Shown here in pieces: positions 6,963 through 13,814 of a stretch of 16,084 nt of DNA. Within the stretch, counting starts at the first letter, position 1. Each line of letters begins with the position of its first letter. A model generated the notes under the pieces. The model made no database searches and was not told the origin of the DNA. It worked only from the letters and a program-made list of their open reading frames with translations. Position numbers and translations under genes: made by a program. Location of the stretch: assembly GCA_016784425.1 (NCBI GenBank), contig JADHUQ010000029.1, positions 1 to 16,084 of the forward strand, written 5' to 3'. This DNA is from Candidatus Delongbacteria bacterium (GTDB lineage Bacteria; CAIWAD01; BS150m-G50).

Positions 6963-7700
6963 ATGAAAAAGATTATTCCGCTGCTGGTTATGATGCTGGC
7001 AGTGTCCGGCCAGAGCCAGGACTTTGTTGAAGGAGAGCTGATTACTTTTGGTAACGTTAAGATGTGTGCTCCGGCTGATAATGCCGCTTTCTTGGTCCGC
7101 GTCGAGGGGACCGGTGCGACTTTGAACGAAGCTGTTACAGCAGCACGACAGCAGGTCGAGGAAATTACGACAGCCCTTTTCGATCTGGGCCTTTCGCAGA
7201 AGGATATCAGCACTTCCCATTTTTACAGCGGAGAGAACACGGGACTCAAACCGTTCTTTTCCTCACGGGAGGATTTCAAGGCATCTATTAGCGTCACCGT
7301 GAATATCACCGATCTCGATTTACTGGAACCGGCCATCATCCGTATCTGTGATTTCACCCCCGCCGGTCTCTCCGACATCTCTTATACATTGAACGACTAC
7401 GAGCGTCTCAAGATGGAGGCGCTGACTGCGGCTATTCAAAAGGCTGAAACCAAGGCTCAACTTCTGGCCCGGGAGCTGGGGGTAGGGACAGGCGATGTCC
7501 TGCTGATTGAGGAAATCCCCGCCTGGCCACATACAGAACAGCTTTTATCCTCCAGCCGTCCGGGCGGTTATGCCAACCCCTACAATGCCGCCATTTTTCA
7601 AGCTGCGAGTGGCAATATCGAGCTGGATGGGGGAACCGCCTTCCACACCCGGGAGATCTGTTTTTCGGTTAAGGTGAAACTGGCACTGGCGATTGATTGA
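6963..7700 (+). CDS. SIMPL-domain (DUF541) periplasmic protein
   Basis: 245 residues with a signal peptide (MKKIIPLLVMMLAVSGQS, cleavage near residue 19). The body fits the SIMPL/DUF541 fold: an N-terminal V-x-G-T-G-A-T-L-N-E-A strand-helix (about 47-57), the helix AARQQVEEITTALFDLGL followed by S-x-K-D-I-S-T-S-H-F (about 80-89), and the later AIQKAETKAQLLARELGVGTG helix-turn (about 158-178), which is strongly conserved in the family. SIMPL proteins (for example E. coli YggE) are exported, form oligomers and are linked to oxidative-stress or envelope functions, with no defined enzymatic activity. RBS AAGGGGAG lies before the ATG. The stop is followed within five bases by the next, damaged, reading frame. 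Confidence 0.88.
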   Translation: MKKIIPLLVMMLAVSGQSQDFVEGELITFGNVKMCAPADNAAFLVRVEGTGATLNEAVTAARQQVEEITTALFDLGLSQKDISTSHFYSGENTGLKPFFSSREDFKASISVTVNITDLDLLEPAIIRICDFTPAGLSDISYTLNDYERLKMEALTAAIQKAETKAQLLARELGVGTGDVLLIEEIPAWPHTEQLLSSSRPGGYANPYNAAIFQAASGNIELDGGTAFHTREICFSVKVKLALAID

Positions 7701-7704
7701 AAAC

Positions 7705-7927
7705 ATGATTCAGGACAAAAACAGCGCACTGGTCGAGCTGTTGTCCGGAGAAGTCCGGGTTAATGATATGTTGATGGGTTATGCCGGAGGTCTCATCGGC
7801 TACGCCCCTGATGATAATCTGGTCATGATCAGCGCAGACTCGATCTGCAAGTACGATGTAATGCTGGCAGATGGCGCTCACTATATCGCGGCAATTACCA
7901 GTCAGCCGCAACTGCTCGAGTACAGTG
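7705..7927 (+). pseudogene. N-terminal fragment of a protein, possibly GNAT-like
   Basis: From ATG 7705 the frame encodes MIQDKNSALVELLSGEVRVN...GYAPDDNLVMISAD...LLEYSG before its register stops making sense near 7925. The pattern (helix, L-x-x-D/N-M-L, then short strands ending V-M-I-S-A) resembles the N-terminal half of some Firmicutes-type GNAT acetyltransferases, but no acetyl-CoA motif follows, and the match is weak. The frame itself stays open to a TAA at 8005-8007, with an arginine-rich tail that is out of register with the YjbQ coding segment below. It begins five bases after the SIMPL stop and lacks an obvious Shine-Dalgarno. An intact small protein of unknown function (7705-8007) remains possible. 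Confidence 0.4.
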
Positions 7928-8038
7928 GTGGCGATCTCGGAAGGTCAACTGGACTTCGGCCCCTGGGAGCAGATCTTTTACGGGGAATTCGACGGCGGTC
8001 GTCGTAAACGGGTGCTGGTAAAAATCATCGGGGAGTAG
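7925..8038 (+). pseudogene. C-terminal remnant of a YjbQ/UPF0047 protein
   Basis: In the frame one base off from the preceding fragment, codons from 7925 read VVAISEGQLDFGPWEQI, then FYGEFDGGRRKRVLVKIIGE and a TAG at 8036-8038. This is the highly conserved C-terminus of the YjbQ family (secondary thiamine-phosphate synthase), including G-x-W-E-Q-I-F-Y-G-E-F-D-G. The family is normally about 130-140 residues. The N-terminal 95 or so, with the HTTA and NE motifs that carry the active site, are missing: the same frame upstream hits stop codons. It must therefore be a broken gene, produced by a deletion that joined it to the fragment at 7705, or a sequencing or assembly fault. The remnant cannot be catalytically active. 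Confidence 0.72.
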
Positions 8039-8047
8039 AAGCTCACC

Positions 8048-8251
8048 ATGCGTTATGTGGATTTTAGAGAAATGGTGCTGGCTGAATTGCACCGTCATCC
8101 AGCAGGATTCACCTGGCTGGAACTGAAGCAGCGGCTGGATTTACCCTACCGGCAGGCGTGTCCCACCTGGGTTAAACGTCTGGAGGATGAAGATTCTCTG
8201 GTCAGGGCACCTGGCGCAACGCGGGCCCTGATCTGGCGGGTGCTCTCCTGA
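8048..8251 (+). CDS. Small winged-helix-like protein
   Basis: 67 residues with GGGGAG about 13 bases before the ATG, placing it nine bases after the YjbQ remnant. The layout FREMVLAELHRHPAGFTWLELKQRLDLPYRQACPTWVKRLEDEDSL (residues 6-51) has the three-helix pattern of a winged helix: helix 1, a G-x-T-W-x-E-L turn helix, a recognition-like helix with L-P-Y-R-Q-A, then V-K-R-L-E-x-E-x-x-L and a basic hairpin ending ALIWRVL. It could bind DNA, but no ligand or partner domain is present. Since YjbQ genes are often near such a small basic protein, it may have been part of the same transcription unit before the damage. Confidence 0.6.
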   Translation: MRYVDFREMVLAELHRHPAGFTWLELKQRLDLPYRQACPTWVKRLEDEDSLVRAPGATRALIWRVLS

Positions 8252-8330
8252 CAGTCGCCGGCGACTCTCTATGTGAGCAGAGTGACTGCGGATGGCGACT
8301 AACTGCAGGTGACCAGTAAGTTAATGTGCG

Positions 8331-8389
8331 CAGGCTACGCCACGCAGCCAGGCGAAGACTCTCTGTCCAAAGGTGACAGCGGTAGCCTG
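8331..8389. repeat. Inverted repeat between convergent genes
   Basis: CAGGCTAC (8331-8338) and GTAGCCTG (8382-8389) are perfect complements 43 bases apart. A small hairpin CTGTC/GACAG (8363-8367 with 8375-8379) lies inside, and T6 follows on the plus strand at 8401. It sits between the plus-strand winged-helix gene and the minus-strand holin-like gene, so it may act as a weak two-way terminator. Confidence 0.35.
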
Positions 8390-8409
8390 GAATATCTCAC
8401 TTTTTTACC

Positions 8410-8688
8410 TCAGGCTGTATCCTGTAGATCTTGCGTTTTGGTGACACCACTGAAGCAATTGTAAAGCCAGGCGAAAATCGCTCCACCGATAAATCCGTCG
8501 ACAAGACCCCAGAGCAATCCGAAGAAACTGCCACCCCAACTGATACTGTACCCCAGGTAGACCCTGCCGATCAGCGTTGTATCACCGGTCTGCCCTTCGA
8601 AAAGGATGATCCACCAGGTGATGAACAACAACCCGCAACCAAAGATCAATCCGGTCGCGATACCAAATCCTTTAACACTGAGTTTCAT
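8410..8688 (-). CDS. Small membrane protein of the 'bacteriophage holin' type
   Basis: 92 residues with two clear membrane segments: GFGIATGLIFGCGLLFITWWII (about 7-29) and SFFGLLWGLVDGFIGGAIFAWLY (about 54-76), joined by a short loop with G-x-T-x-x-I-G-x-V-Y-x-G-Y. The pattern K-x-F-G-x-A-x-G...F-I-T-W-W-I-I and F-x-D/G-G-x-I-G-G-A-I-F-A-W-L-Y matches a widespread chromosomal family usually labelled holin, although lytic activity has not been shown for it and no phage gene lies nearby. RBS GGGAGG lies before the ATG. Monocistronic, with 159 bases to the GNAT gene upstream. Most likely an inner-membrane protein of unknown role. Confidence 0.72.
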   Translation of the reverse strand: MKLSVKGFGIATGLIFGCGLLFITWWIILFEGQTGDTTLIGRVYLGYSISWGGSFFGLLWGLVDGFIGGAIFAWLYNCFSGVTKTQDLQDTA

Positions 8689-8743
8689 GGTAACCTCCCA
8701 ACAAAGTTCTCACGAGTTTCTACACCACTTAACCGTACCTTCT

Positions 8744-8766
8744 GCTGCGCGATTTATCGCGCCAGC
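8744..8766. other. Strong intergenic hairpin
   Basis: GCGCGAT (8747-8753) pairs with ATCGCGC (8756-8762) around two T, and with one bulged base the stem extends to GCT/AGC (8744-8746 and 8764-8766). No T-tract follows on either strand, so it is not a standard terminator. On the minus strand it lies about 55 bases before the holin-like gene. Confidence 0.45.
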
Positions 8767-8847
8767 TGCACCACCCTTGCTGAATTAAGCCTCTTGCTCC
8801 CCTGGTTGATCCGGTTCCAAGGGCGCTTCGCAATCTCGCCGGCCCCA

Positions 8848-9354
8848 TTAGAAGTCGGGGACTGTCGGCTCCTTTTCCTCCTCTTCACAGACCTCCCGCG
8901 TCCAGCTGAATTCGAGTGACGCAGCACCCCCCTTCGGGTTGAACCCGGTGGCTGTGTAAAGCGCGCTGGCGGCTCTGTTTGTTGCTGCGGTGCTGACCCA
9001 CATTTTCATGACTGTACTTTTACGACAGATAGCCATCATGGCTCTCACGAGCGATTTTCCGATTCCCTGCCTCCGGTGCCGGGGATGCACCTCCAGCTCA
9101 TAGAGACAAACCATATCGCAATCGCGGTCAAGCCGGGGAAGCCTGTAAGCCAGCAGAAAACCGGTCGGCTCAGCTGGTGGACCCGCTACCAGCAGATAAA
9201 CATCATCCCGTTGCAACAGTTTCACGAAGGATTCAGTCGCGGGTAAAGCCACGGTCGGTGTGGGTGTCGTTTTTATTCTGAGCAGCAGCTGGCGGGCAGT
9301 TTCCTCATCACCGCTATGCAGCCGCCTGATCGAAGTAGTGTGGTTTTCATTCAT
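8848..9354 (-). CDS. GNAT-family N-acetyltransferase
   Basis: 168 residues. The acetyl-CoA pyrophosphate loop is VHPRHRRQGIGKSLV (about 89-103), a textbook R/Q-x-x-G-x-G/A motif, preceded by the strand MVCLYELEV and followed by VSTAATNRAASALYTATGF, the usual N-x-x-A-x-x-L-Y-x-x-x-G-F motif B. The spacing and the V-x-Y-x-Y-x-L-P-R-x-D segment resemble AAC(3)-I-like acetyltransferases, but the substrate cannot be told. Its ATGAATGA start overlaps the stop of the DUF6884-like gene by eight bases, so the two are translationally coupled. The C-terminus ends in an unusual acidic EEEEKE tail. Confidence 0.9.
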   Translation of the reverse strand: MNENHTTSIRRLHSGDEETARQLLLRIKTTPTPTVALPATESFVKLLQRDDVYLLVAGPPAEPTGFLLAYRLPRLDRDCDMVCLYELEVHPRHRRQGIGKSLVRAMMAICRKSTVMKMWVSTAATNRAASALYTATGFNPKGGAASLEFSWTREVCEEEEKEPTVPDF

Positions 9355-9748
9355 CGTAATCTTCCGGTAATTGCAGCATTATCAACTCCACACCGGCAAG
9401 GTCGGAGGCCAGCGTGATACAATCATGGTAAGGGGGCAGCTGGGGGTCCACGGCGACACCGCGCGTGCAGAACAGCAATCGTTTCACATCCAGATCCAGC
9501 ATCTGCTCCGCAATCTTCCGTGAGAGCCGCTCAACTTCGGCCGGTTGCAGCAGGTAATCGTAATTTTCGATCGGTTGTCCCGGCGGCAGTAAACCATAAC
9601 GTCCGGACAGGATTAAGAAATCGCATGACAACAGTGTTGCCGCCTGCTGAACCTGCTGGATACGACGACTGCGATAGCGTTGAGCAGCTGGTAAAGAGTC
9701 CGGGGCCGGGTCTTTTTCATGTGAACAATAGGTACAGAAGGTAAGCAT
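9347..9748 (-). CDS. DUF6884-like protein
   Basis: 133 residues. The core FLILSGRYGLLPPGQPIENYD (about 45-65) is the hallmark of DUF6884/YtoQ-like proteins (I-L-S-A-K-Y-G-L-L-x-P-D-x-x-I-x-x-Y-D). N-terminal residues C5, C8 and H10 plus basic Y-R-x-R-R-I-Q precede it, and a final beta-strand block GVELIMLQLP closes the fold. Relatives occur in phages and defence or nucleotide-modification neighbourhoods, with no established reaction. Excellent RBS AAGGAG, six bases before ATG. It starts 48 bases after the GH97 stop and overlaps the following GNAT gene, so GH97, DUF6884 and GNAT may be one transcript. Confidence 0.7.
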   Translation of the reverse strand: MLTFCTYCSHEKDPAPDSLPAAQRYRSRRIQQVQQAATLLSCDFLILSGRYGLLPPGQPIENYDYLLQPAEVERLSRKIAEQMLDLDVKRLLFCTRGVAVDPQLPPYHDCITLASDLAGVELIMLQLPEDYDE

Positions 9749-9796
9749 GCCGGCTCCTTTCCACTGCTTGTAACTGTTTGTATCACGTTGCGCCGG

Positions 9797-11869
9797 TCAC
9801 TCCCCGATGGAAAGAGGGTGAAAGCGAATTGCCTGTCCGCCACCCGGGGCCAGGACCAGTGTCAGTTCTGTCTCACTTGAGACACTCCGGTTTTCTATTT
9901 CGAGGGCCAGCGGATTTTCCTGCCAGTCGGCGGTTGGGGCGTCGGCATAGATTTCCGCCCGGTATTCCTGTCCCGGTTCCAGAAAATCGAGCGCCAGGGT
10001 CAGGGTTCTTCCGGTGCTGTCGGTGATACTGCCGAGATACCAGTCAGGGCTGTTCCGGTCCTGCCGTACGATGGTGATGTACTCTCCCACCCGCGCATGG
10101 GGCACCAGGGTCGTCTCCCAGTCCACCGGAACATCCTCAATAAACTTGAAGGCCGGCTGGTTTTCGTAGTGTTCCGGCAGGTCGGCCGCCATCTGCAGGG
10201 GACTGTAGATAACCACATAGAGCGCCAACTGCTTGGCGAGGGTTGTGTTTACACGGTTATCCGGATTGTCGGGCAACAGCAGTTCAAAGATCCCGGGCGT
10301 GAAATCCAGCGGTCCACCCAACAGCCTGGTAAAGGGCAACAGTACCGTGTGCTCCGGTGGATTCCCTCCCTCCGGACCCCAGGCGTTGAACTCCTGTCCC
10401 CGCGCCCCCTCCCGGGTCATCATGTTGGGCCAGGTGCGCCGGATACCGGTCGCCTTGATCGGCTCGTGTACATCCAGCATGATCCTGTGGCGTGCAGCCG
10501 CCTCGACCACCCGGCGATAGTGGCGCACCATAAACTGGCCATGGTGCCACTCCAGGGCAACCTCCCCCTCCGGTAACGGCCGTTTGATATTCTGTTCCCA
10601 ACCCACATAGCCGGTTTTGATGGTGTTCACCCCCAGCCGTTCATAGAGAGCGAGGGCCTCCTCCAGTTGCTGTTCGTAAGCCACAGCTGCCGCACCGGTT
10701 TCATGATGACCAATAAGGCCGACACCCCGCTCCCCGGCGTAGGCGGTCACCAGCTCCAGATCGAAATCAGGGTGTGCCTGCGTGAAGTCAAACAACTCGC
10801 CGTTGCGGGTCCAGTCGTTGTCCCAGCCGGGATTCCACCCCTCTACCAGTACTCCCTGAAAACCATGCTCCGCTGCAAAATCGATATAGCTGCAGGCCCG
10901 GGCTGTGGTAGCACCGTGGTTCTCACCGGAACTCCAACTGTACTCCCCGGTGTGCATTCCCCACCAGATACCGATATATTTGCCCGGTTTGATCCAGTCG
11001 GCAGCAGGCAGACGGTTCGGTTCATTGAGGTTGAGAATCAGGCGGGAGGTAACCAGACCGGCAGCATCCGCTGAGATGGTGACAGTCCGCCAGGGGGTAT
11101 GGTGTGGCGTCTTTCCCCGCACCTTCACACCGTCCGACCAGGGCACCAGTTCGCACTGCAGGGTGTCTCTGCCGCTGCGTCGCAGGGTCATGGAAGCATA
11201 GTCGGTCAGCGCCGCCTCGTGGATACTCAGGTGCAGACCGTCGTTGCGCCGCAACGTTAAAGGGGTATGTACCGTGTCAATTTCAGCCAGGCTGGTTTCC
11301 CGGTAGAGGTATTCATAGCGGTTCCACCAGAACGCGGGGATCCACCAGGCGGTATGTTCACCGGCCAGCACGAATTCCGTCTGCTCGTCCATGATGAGGA
11401 AATCGTTCAGGTTTGCCTGCTCCGGCAGCTCACAGCGAAAGCCGATACCGTCGTTGTAGGCCCGCAGTTCCAGAAAAAAATGGCGCCGCAGTTGTGACCG
11501 TTCTTCAAGTTTGAGGGTCAAACCGGTATAGTCAGCCTCAATCACCCGCTCTTCACCCCAGGGTTGTTCCCAGCTCTCGACCTGGGAATCGGCCTGTTCC
11601 GAGGTGACAGCCAGATCGCCATTGAGTGAAGGTTGATCACGAAACACAAACCCGAGACGGGAGGGGTGGATCACGGGCGCCCCCTGATGGGACAGGGCGT
11701 AACGGGGAATGCCGTCGTCGAGGGTTACGGTAACTGTCAGTTTCCCGTCGGGGGAGTCGATCTCCCAGGAGGGATTCCAGAGCGAGCATCCGTAAAGGAG
11801 CCACGCTAACATTGCGAGCAGGGCCAGCAAGCTACCGATACTGAATAGAGATGGTCGATTGCCGTTCAT
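9797..11869 (-). CDS. Glycoside hydrolase family 97 (alpha-glucosidase/alpha-galactosidase) lipoprotein
   Basis: 690 residues, the usual GH97 length. Residues 10-27 form a hydrophobic segment ending LLYGC, with Cys28 a plausible lipidation site, so the enzyme should be anchored in an outer or cytoplasmic membrane facing the periplasm. The N-terminal beta-sandwich (about 34-285) carries IHEAALTDY (Glu218), a calcium ligand in SusB. The TIM barrel (about 290-560) contains HHETG, KTGYVG, DVHEP (Glu469), MTREG (Glu487) and GQEFNAW (Glu493). The spacing 469-487-493 equals that of SusB Glu508-526-532 (base/calcium, calcium, acid), strongly supporting an active enzyme. KTGYVG, rather than an Asp at the end of that strand, points to the inverting subgroup. 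The C-terminal beta-sandwich runs from about 585. RBS GGGAGG precedes ATG 11869. No SusC/D transporter lies nearby. Confidence 0.93.
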   Translation of the reverse strand: MNGNRPSLFSIGSLLALLAMLAWLLYGCSLWNPSWEIDSPDGKLTVTVTLDDGIPRYALSHQGAPVIHPSRLGFVFRDQPSLNGDLAVTSEQADSQVESWEQPWGEERVIEADYTGLTLKLEERSQLRRHFFLELRAYNDGIGFRCELPEQANLNDFLIMDEQTEFVLAGEHTAWWIPAFWWNRYEYLYRETSLAEIDTVHTPLTLRRNDGLHLSIHEAALTDYASMTLRRSGRDTLQCELVPWSDGVKVRGKTPHHTPWRTVTISADAAGLVTSRLILNLNEPNRLPAADWIKPGKYIGIWWGMHTGEYSWSSGENHGATTARACSYIDFAAEHGFQGVLVEGWNPGWDNDWTRNGELFDFTQAHPDFDLELVTAYAGERGVGLIGHHETGAAAVAYEQQLEEALALYERLGVNTIKTGYVGWEQNIKRPLPEGEVALEWHHGQFMVRHYRRVVEAAARHRIMLDVHEPIKATGIRRTWPNMMTREGARGQEFNAWGPEGGNPPEHTVLLPFTRLLGGPLDFTPGIFELLLPDNPDNRVNTTLAKQLALYVVIYSPLQMAADLPEHYENQPAFKFIEDVPVDWETTLVPHARVGEYITIVRQDRNSPDWYLGSITDSTGRTLTLALDFLEPGQEYRAEIYADAPTADWQENPLALEIENRSVSSETELTLVLAPGGGQAIRFHPLSIGE

Positions 11870-12088
11870 GGTCCTCCCGGTTCAGCGATCACCGCCGGTC
11901 CAGCTGCAGAGCCAACCGTCAGGAGAAATGCTATCGGGACCGAGGTAACGCTCGGGACTCATCGTTCAATTTGACACCGCCATCTGTTTGCGGATCAGAC
12001 GACCGACGATTCGATTATCGTCAGCTGAGACTGGGCTGGACCGCGGTGATGTTTATCTCACGCAGGGGTGTTATCAGATATCCGGCTC

Positions 12089-12421
12089 CTAGCTGTGGCG
12101 TAATTTGTCCAGGTTTTCCCGGACACCAGGCGCCATACCGAAGAACTCCTCCAGCTGCTCGCAGGCATATTCGTTACACTCGGCACAGGTCTTGAAACCC
12201 CGCTCCAGGCTGCACGCACGAATCTTGCAGCCCTCGAGACAATGGATGAATTTCACCCCGTCGGCGGTACAACCGGTACAGTTGACCATTTCCTGTGTAA
12301 TGTCAGCACCAAACTGCTTGGACCATTCGGTGGCAGTTTCAGCACGCATCTGGTCGTCATTGGCCAGGGTGGCTTGCAGGGCGGGGCATTGGTCGCATTC
12401 GATTCCACAGCAGGCGATCAT
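12089..12421 (-). CDS. DUF3795 cysteine-rich protein
   Basis: 110 residues with at least thirteen cysteines: MIACCGIECDQCPA (Cys4, 5, 9, 12), NCTGC (about 47-50), HCLEGCKIRAC (about 60-70) and CAECNEYAC (about 78-86). This C-G-x-x-C/D-C-x-x-C-P-A beginning with paired C-x-x-C motifs further on defines DUF3795, thought to bind zinc or an Fe-S cluster but of unknown function. The start ATG overlaps the stop of the GNAT gene (ATGA), with GAGGAGGAAGA as its RBS inside that gene's end, so the two are translated together. Nothing follows downstream on this strand before the GH97 gene 219 bases away. Confidence 0.88.
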   Translation of the reverse strand: MIACCGIECDQCPALQATLANDDQMRAETATEWSKQFGADITQEMVNCTGCTADGVKFIHCLEGCKIRACSLERGFKTCAECNEYACEQLEEFFGMAPGVRENLDKLRHS

Positions 12422-12963
12422 TCTTCCTCCTCCGGTTTATGATATTCCGGACGGGTGGTGGCGTAGAGCATCAGGTCCAGTACCTTGCCGTCCTTGATTA
12501 CATTGCGTTTCAATCTTCCCTCCAGGCGGTAGCCGGCTTTCTCAAGTACCCGGGCAGAAGCGGGATTGGTTTCAAATACGCCGGCCTGAAGCCTTTCCAG
12601 CGCGAAGGTTCTCAATCCCCAGTCAGTCAGGGCGCGGAGCGCTCGTGTGGCAATTCCCTGACCCCACCAGGCCCTGCCCAGCCAGTAGCCGATCTCCGCG
12701 GTACAGCGATAGATGTCCGCCTTGATCTCCAGGCCGACACCCCCGATGACAGCATCGTTACCGCTCACGATGGCAAAATTCGTTTCCGGCTCCTGACTGG
12801 TAGCGATTGATATCCAGTCGCGACCGTTCTGCATAGTATATGGATGGGGGAAACCGTCGGTCAGGTTCAGCCAGATCGCCCGATCATTTGCCTGTTTTAC
12901 AAGTTGCGGTAAATCGGATTCCTGATAGCTGCGAATCGCCAGATCATCCAGATCCAGATGCAT
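12418..12963 (-). CDS. RimJ/RimL-type GNAT acetyltransferase
   Basis: 181 residues from ATG 12963, which has GGGGAG seven bases upstream; an ATG eight codons earlier (12987) has a poorly placed RBS. The opening LAIRSYQESDLPQLVKQAND and the central GGVGLEIKADIYRCTAEIGYWLG-type strand are typical of the RimJ/L branch, the acetyl-CoA loop is WWGQGIATRAL (about 104-114), and FETNPASARVLEKAGYRLEG (about 132-151) is motif B. Members acetylate the alpha-amines of ribosomal proteins or small amines and antibiotics; the target here is not apparent. The EEEE tail overlaps the RBS of the DUF3795 gene, so it is co-translated with it. Confidence 0.9.
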   Translation of the reverse strand: MHLDLDDLAIRSYQESDLPQLVKQANDRAIWLNLTDGFPHPYTMQNGRDWISIATSQEPETNFAIVSGNDAVIGGVGLEIKADIYRCTAEIGYWLGRAWWGQGIATRALRALTDWGLRTFALERLQAGVFETNPASARVLEKAGYRLEGRLKRNVIKDGKVLDLMLYATTRPEYHKPEEEE

Positions 12964-13051
12964 CAGCCTGCTCCCCTCAGTCGTCATGTTAAAGCGGCGC
13001 TCTCCGGATCAATATCGTAATCTGCGGATTGAGTCGCCAGCGAAACGGTTG

Positions 13052-13720
13052 TCACCCCTCCTCGTCCCGTAAAGCCTGCAACACTCCGTGAAAATCTGTG
13101 AACGAGAGGTGATTAATTCCCTGCTCGCGACACCAGCTGAGCAGATTATCGCGGGCAAAGACGAAATCAGCCACTCCACTGGCGCAACGATCCGTGGTGC
13201 CATCTCCCAGATAGATGATTTTACTGCCACGGGATCTGGCCTGTTCCAGGTGCCAGCTCTTACAATGATTACAACGGTCACGCAGGCGGGGATGTGGTGC
13301 CGGAATTACCCGCCACCGTTCACCGGTAACCTCGGCTTCGTTGGCGCAGACAGGCAGATCGATTCCCTCCCGGGTGAAGACGGTTTCGATATTCCGCCTG
13401 AAACCACCGGAAAGAACAGTCACTGGAATTTCTCGCTGACGAAGCCAGTCGATCAACTCCCGAAAACCGGGCCGCAGGCGCGCTTCCTGCAACAGAAAGG
13501 CTCGCGCGGTCTCCCAGTCAACCCGGATACAATCCATTTCCCGTTGCAGTGATTCTTTTTCATTCAGCCCGCCAGCCAGCACCTCATTCTCAATATCCCA
13601 CCAGGAGGGGGGAGCGAACCGGTCCAGCAGCAGCACCAGGGTGTCCACCTCGGTAATGGTACCATCAAAATCGAGGAAAACTTCAACCTGGTGTTGTTCC
13701 AGCAACTGGCGTGGATCCAT
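13052..13720 (-). CDS. HAD-superfamily phosphatase, MtnX/SerB-like (subclass IB)
   Basis: 222 residues. All four HAD motifs are present: D17FD19GT (nucleophile and acid/base), S104GG in VTVLSGGF, the motif III lysine Lys154 in CNHCKSW, and G-D173-G-T-T-D177. The helical cap between motifs I and II and the CNHCK sequence fit the MtnX group (2-hydroxy-3-keto-5-methylthiopentenyl-1-phosphate phosphatase of methionine salvage) and phosphoserine phosphatase-like relatives. No other mtn genes are in the window, so the substrate is open. Start ATG 13720 has GAGAGGATAA before it. It lies 88 bases upstream of the GNAT gene on the same strand and probably belongs to the same transcript. Confidence 0.86.
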   Translation of the reverse strand: MDPRQLLEQHQVEVFLDFDGTITEVDTLVLLLDRFAPPSWWDIENEVLAGGLNEKESLQREMDCIRVDWETARAFLLQEARLRPGFRELIDWLRQREIPVTVLSGGFRRNIETVFTREGIDLPVCANEAEVTGERWRVIPAPHPRLRDRCNHCKSWHLEQARSRGSKIIYLGDGTTDRCASGVADFVFARDNLLSWCREQGINHLSFTDFHGVLQALRDEEG

Positions 13721-13777
13721 TTATCCTCTCTCGCTGTGCGTCAGATGGGGTCAAGCTCTTCTCTAAAAAGTCGATCC

Positions 13778-13791
13778 TCAGTTGCAACTGA
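13778..13791. repeat. Perfect 14-bp palindrome between two genes
   Basis: TCAGTTGCAACTGA is its own reverse complement. It lies between the NimA-like gene (ends 13815) and the MtnX-like gene (starts 13720) and could be an operator; on the minus strand GTTGCA-TCAGT-TGCAAC can also form a 6-bp hairpin. No known motif. Confidence 0.35.
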
Positions 13792-13814
13792 TGCAACCGC
13801 GGCAGATACATCAC

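Noticed and set aside
8410..8688. Prophage suggested by the holin-like protein
   Set aside because: No capsid, tail, integrase, lysin or att repeat is nearby; this protein family is common in bacterial chromosomes without phage.
10097..11497. Several 70-160 residue plus-strand frames across the GH97 gene
   Set aside because: All are opposite a GH97 gene whose motifs, catalytic spacing and full length are intact.
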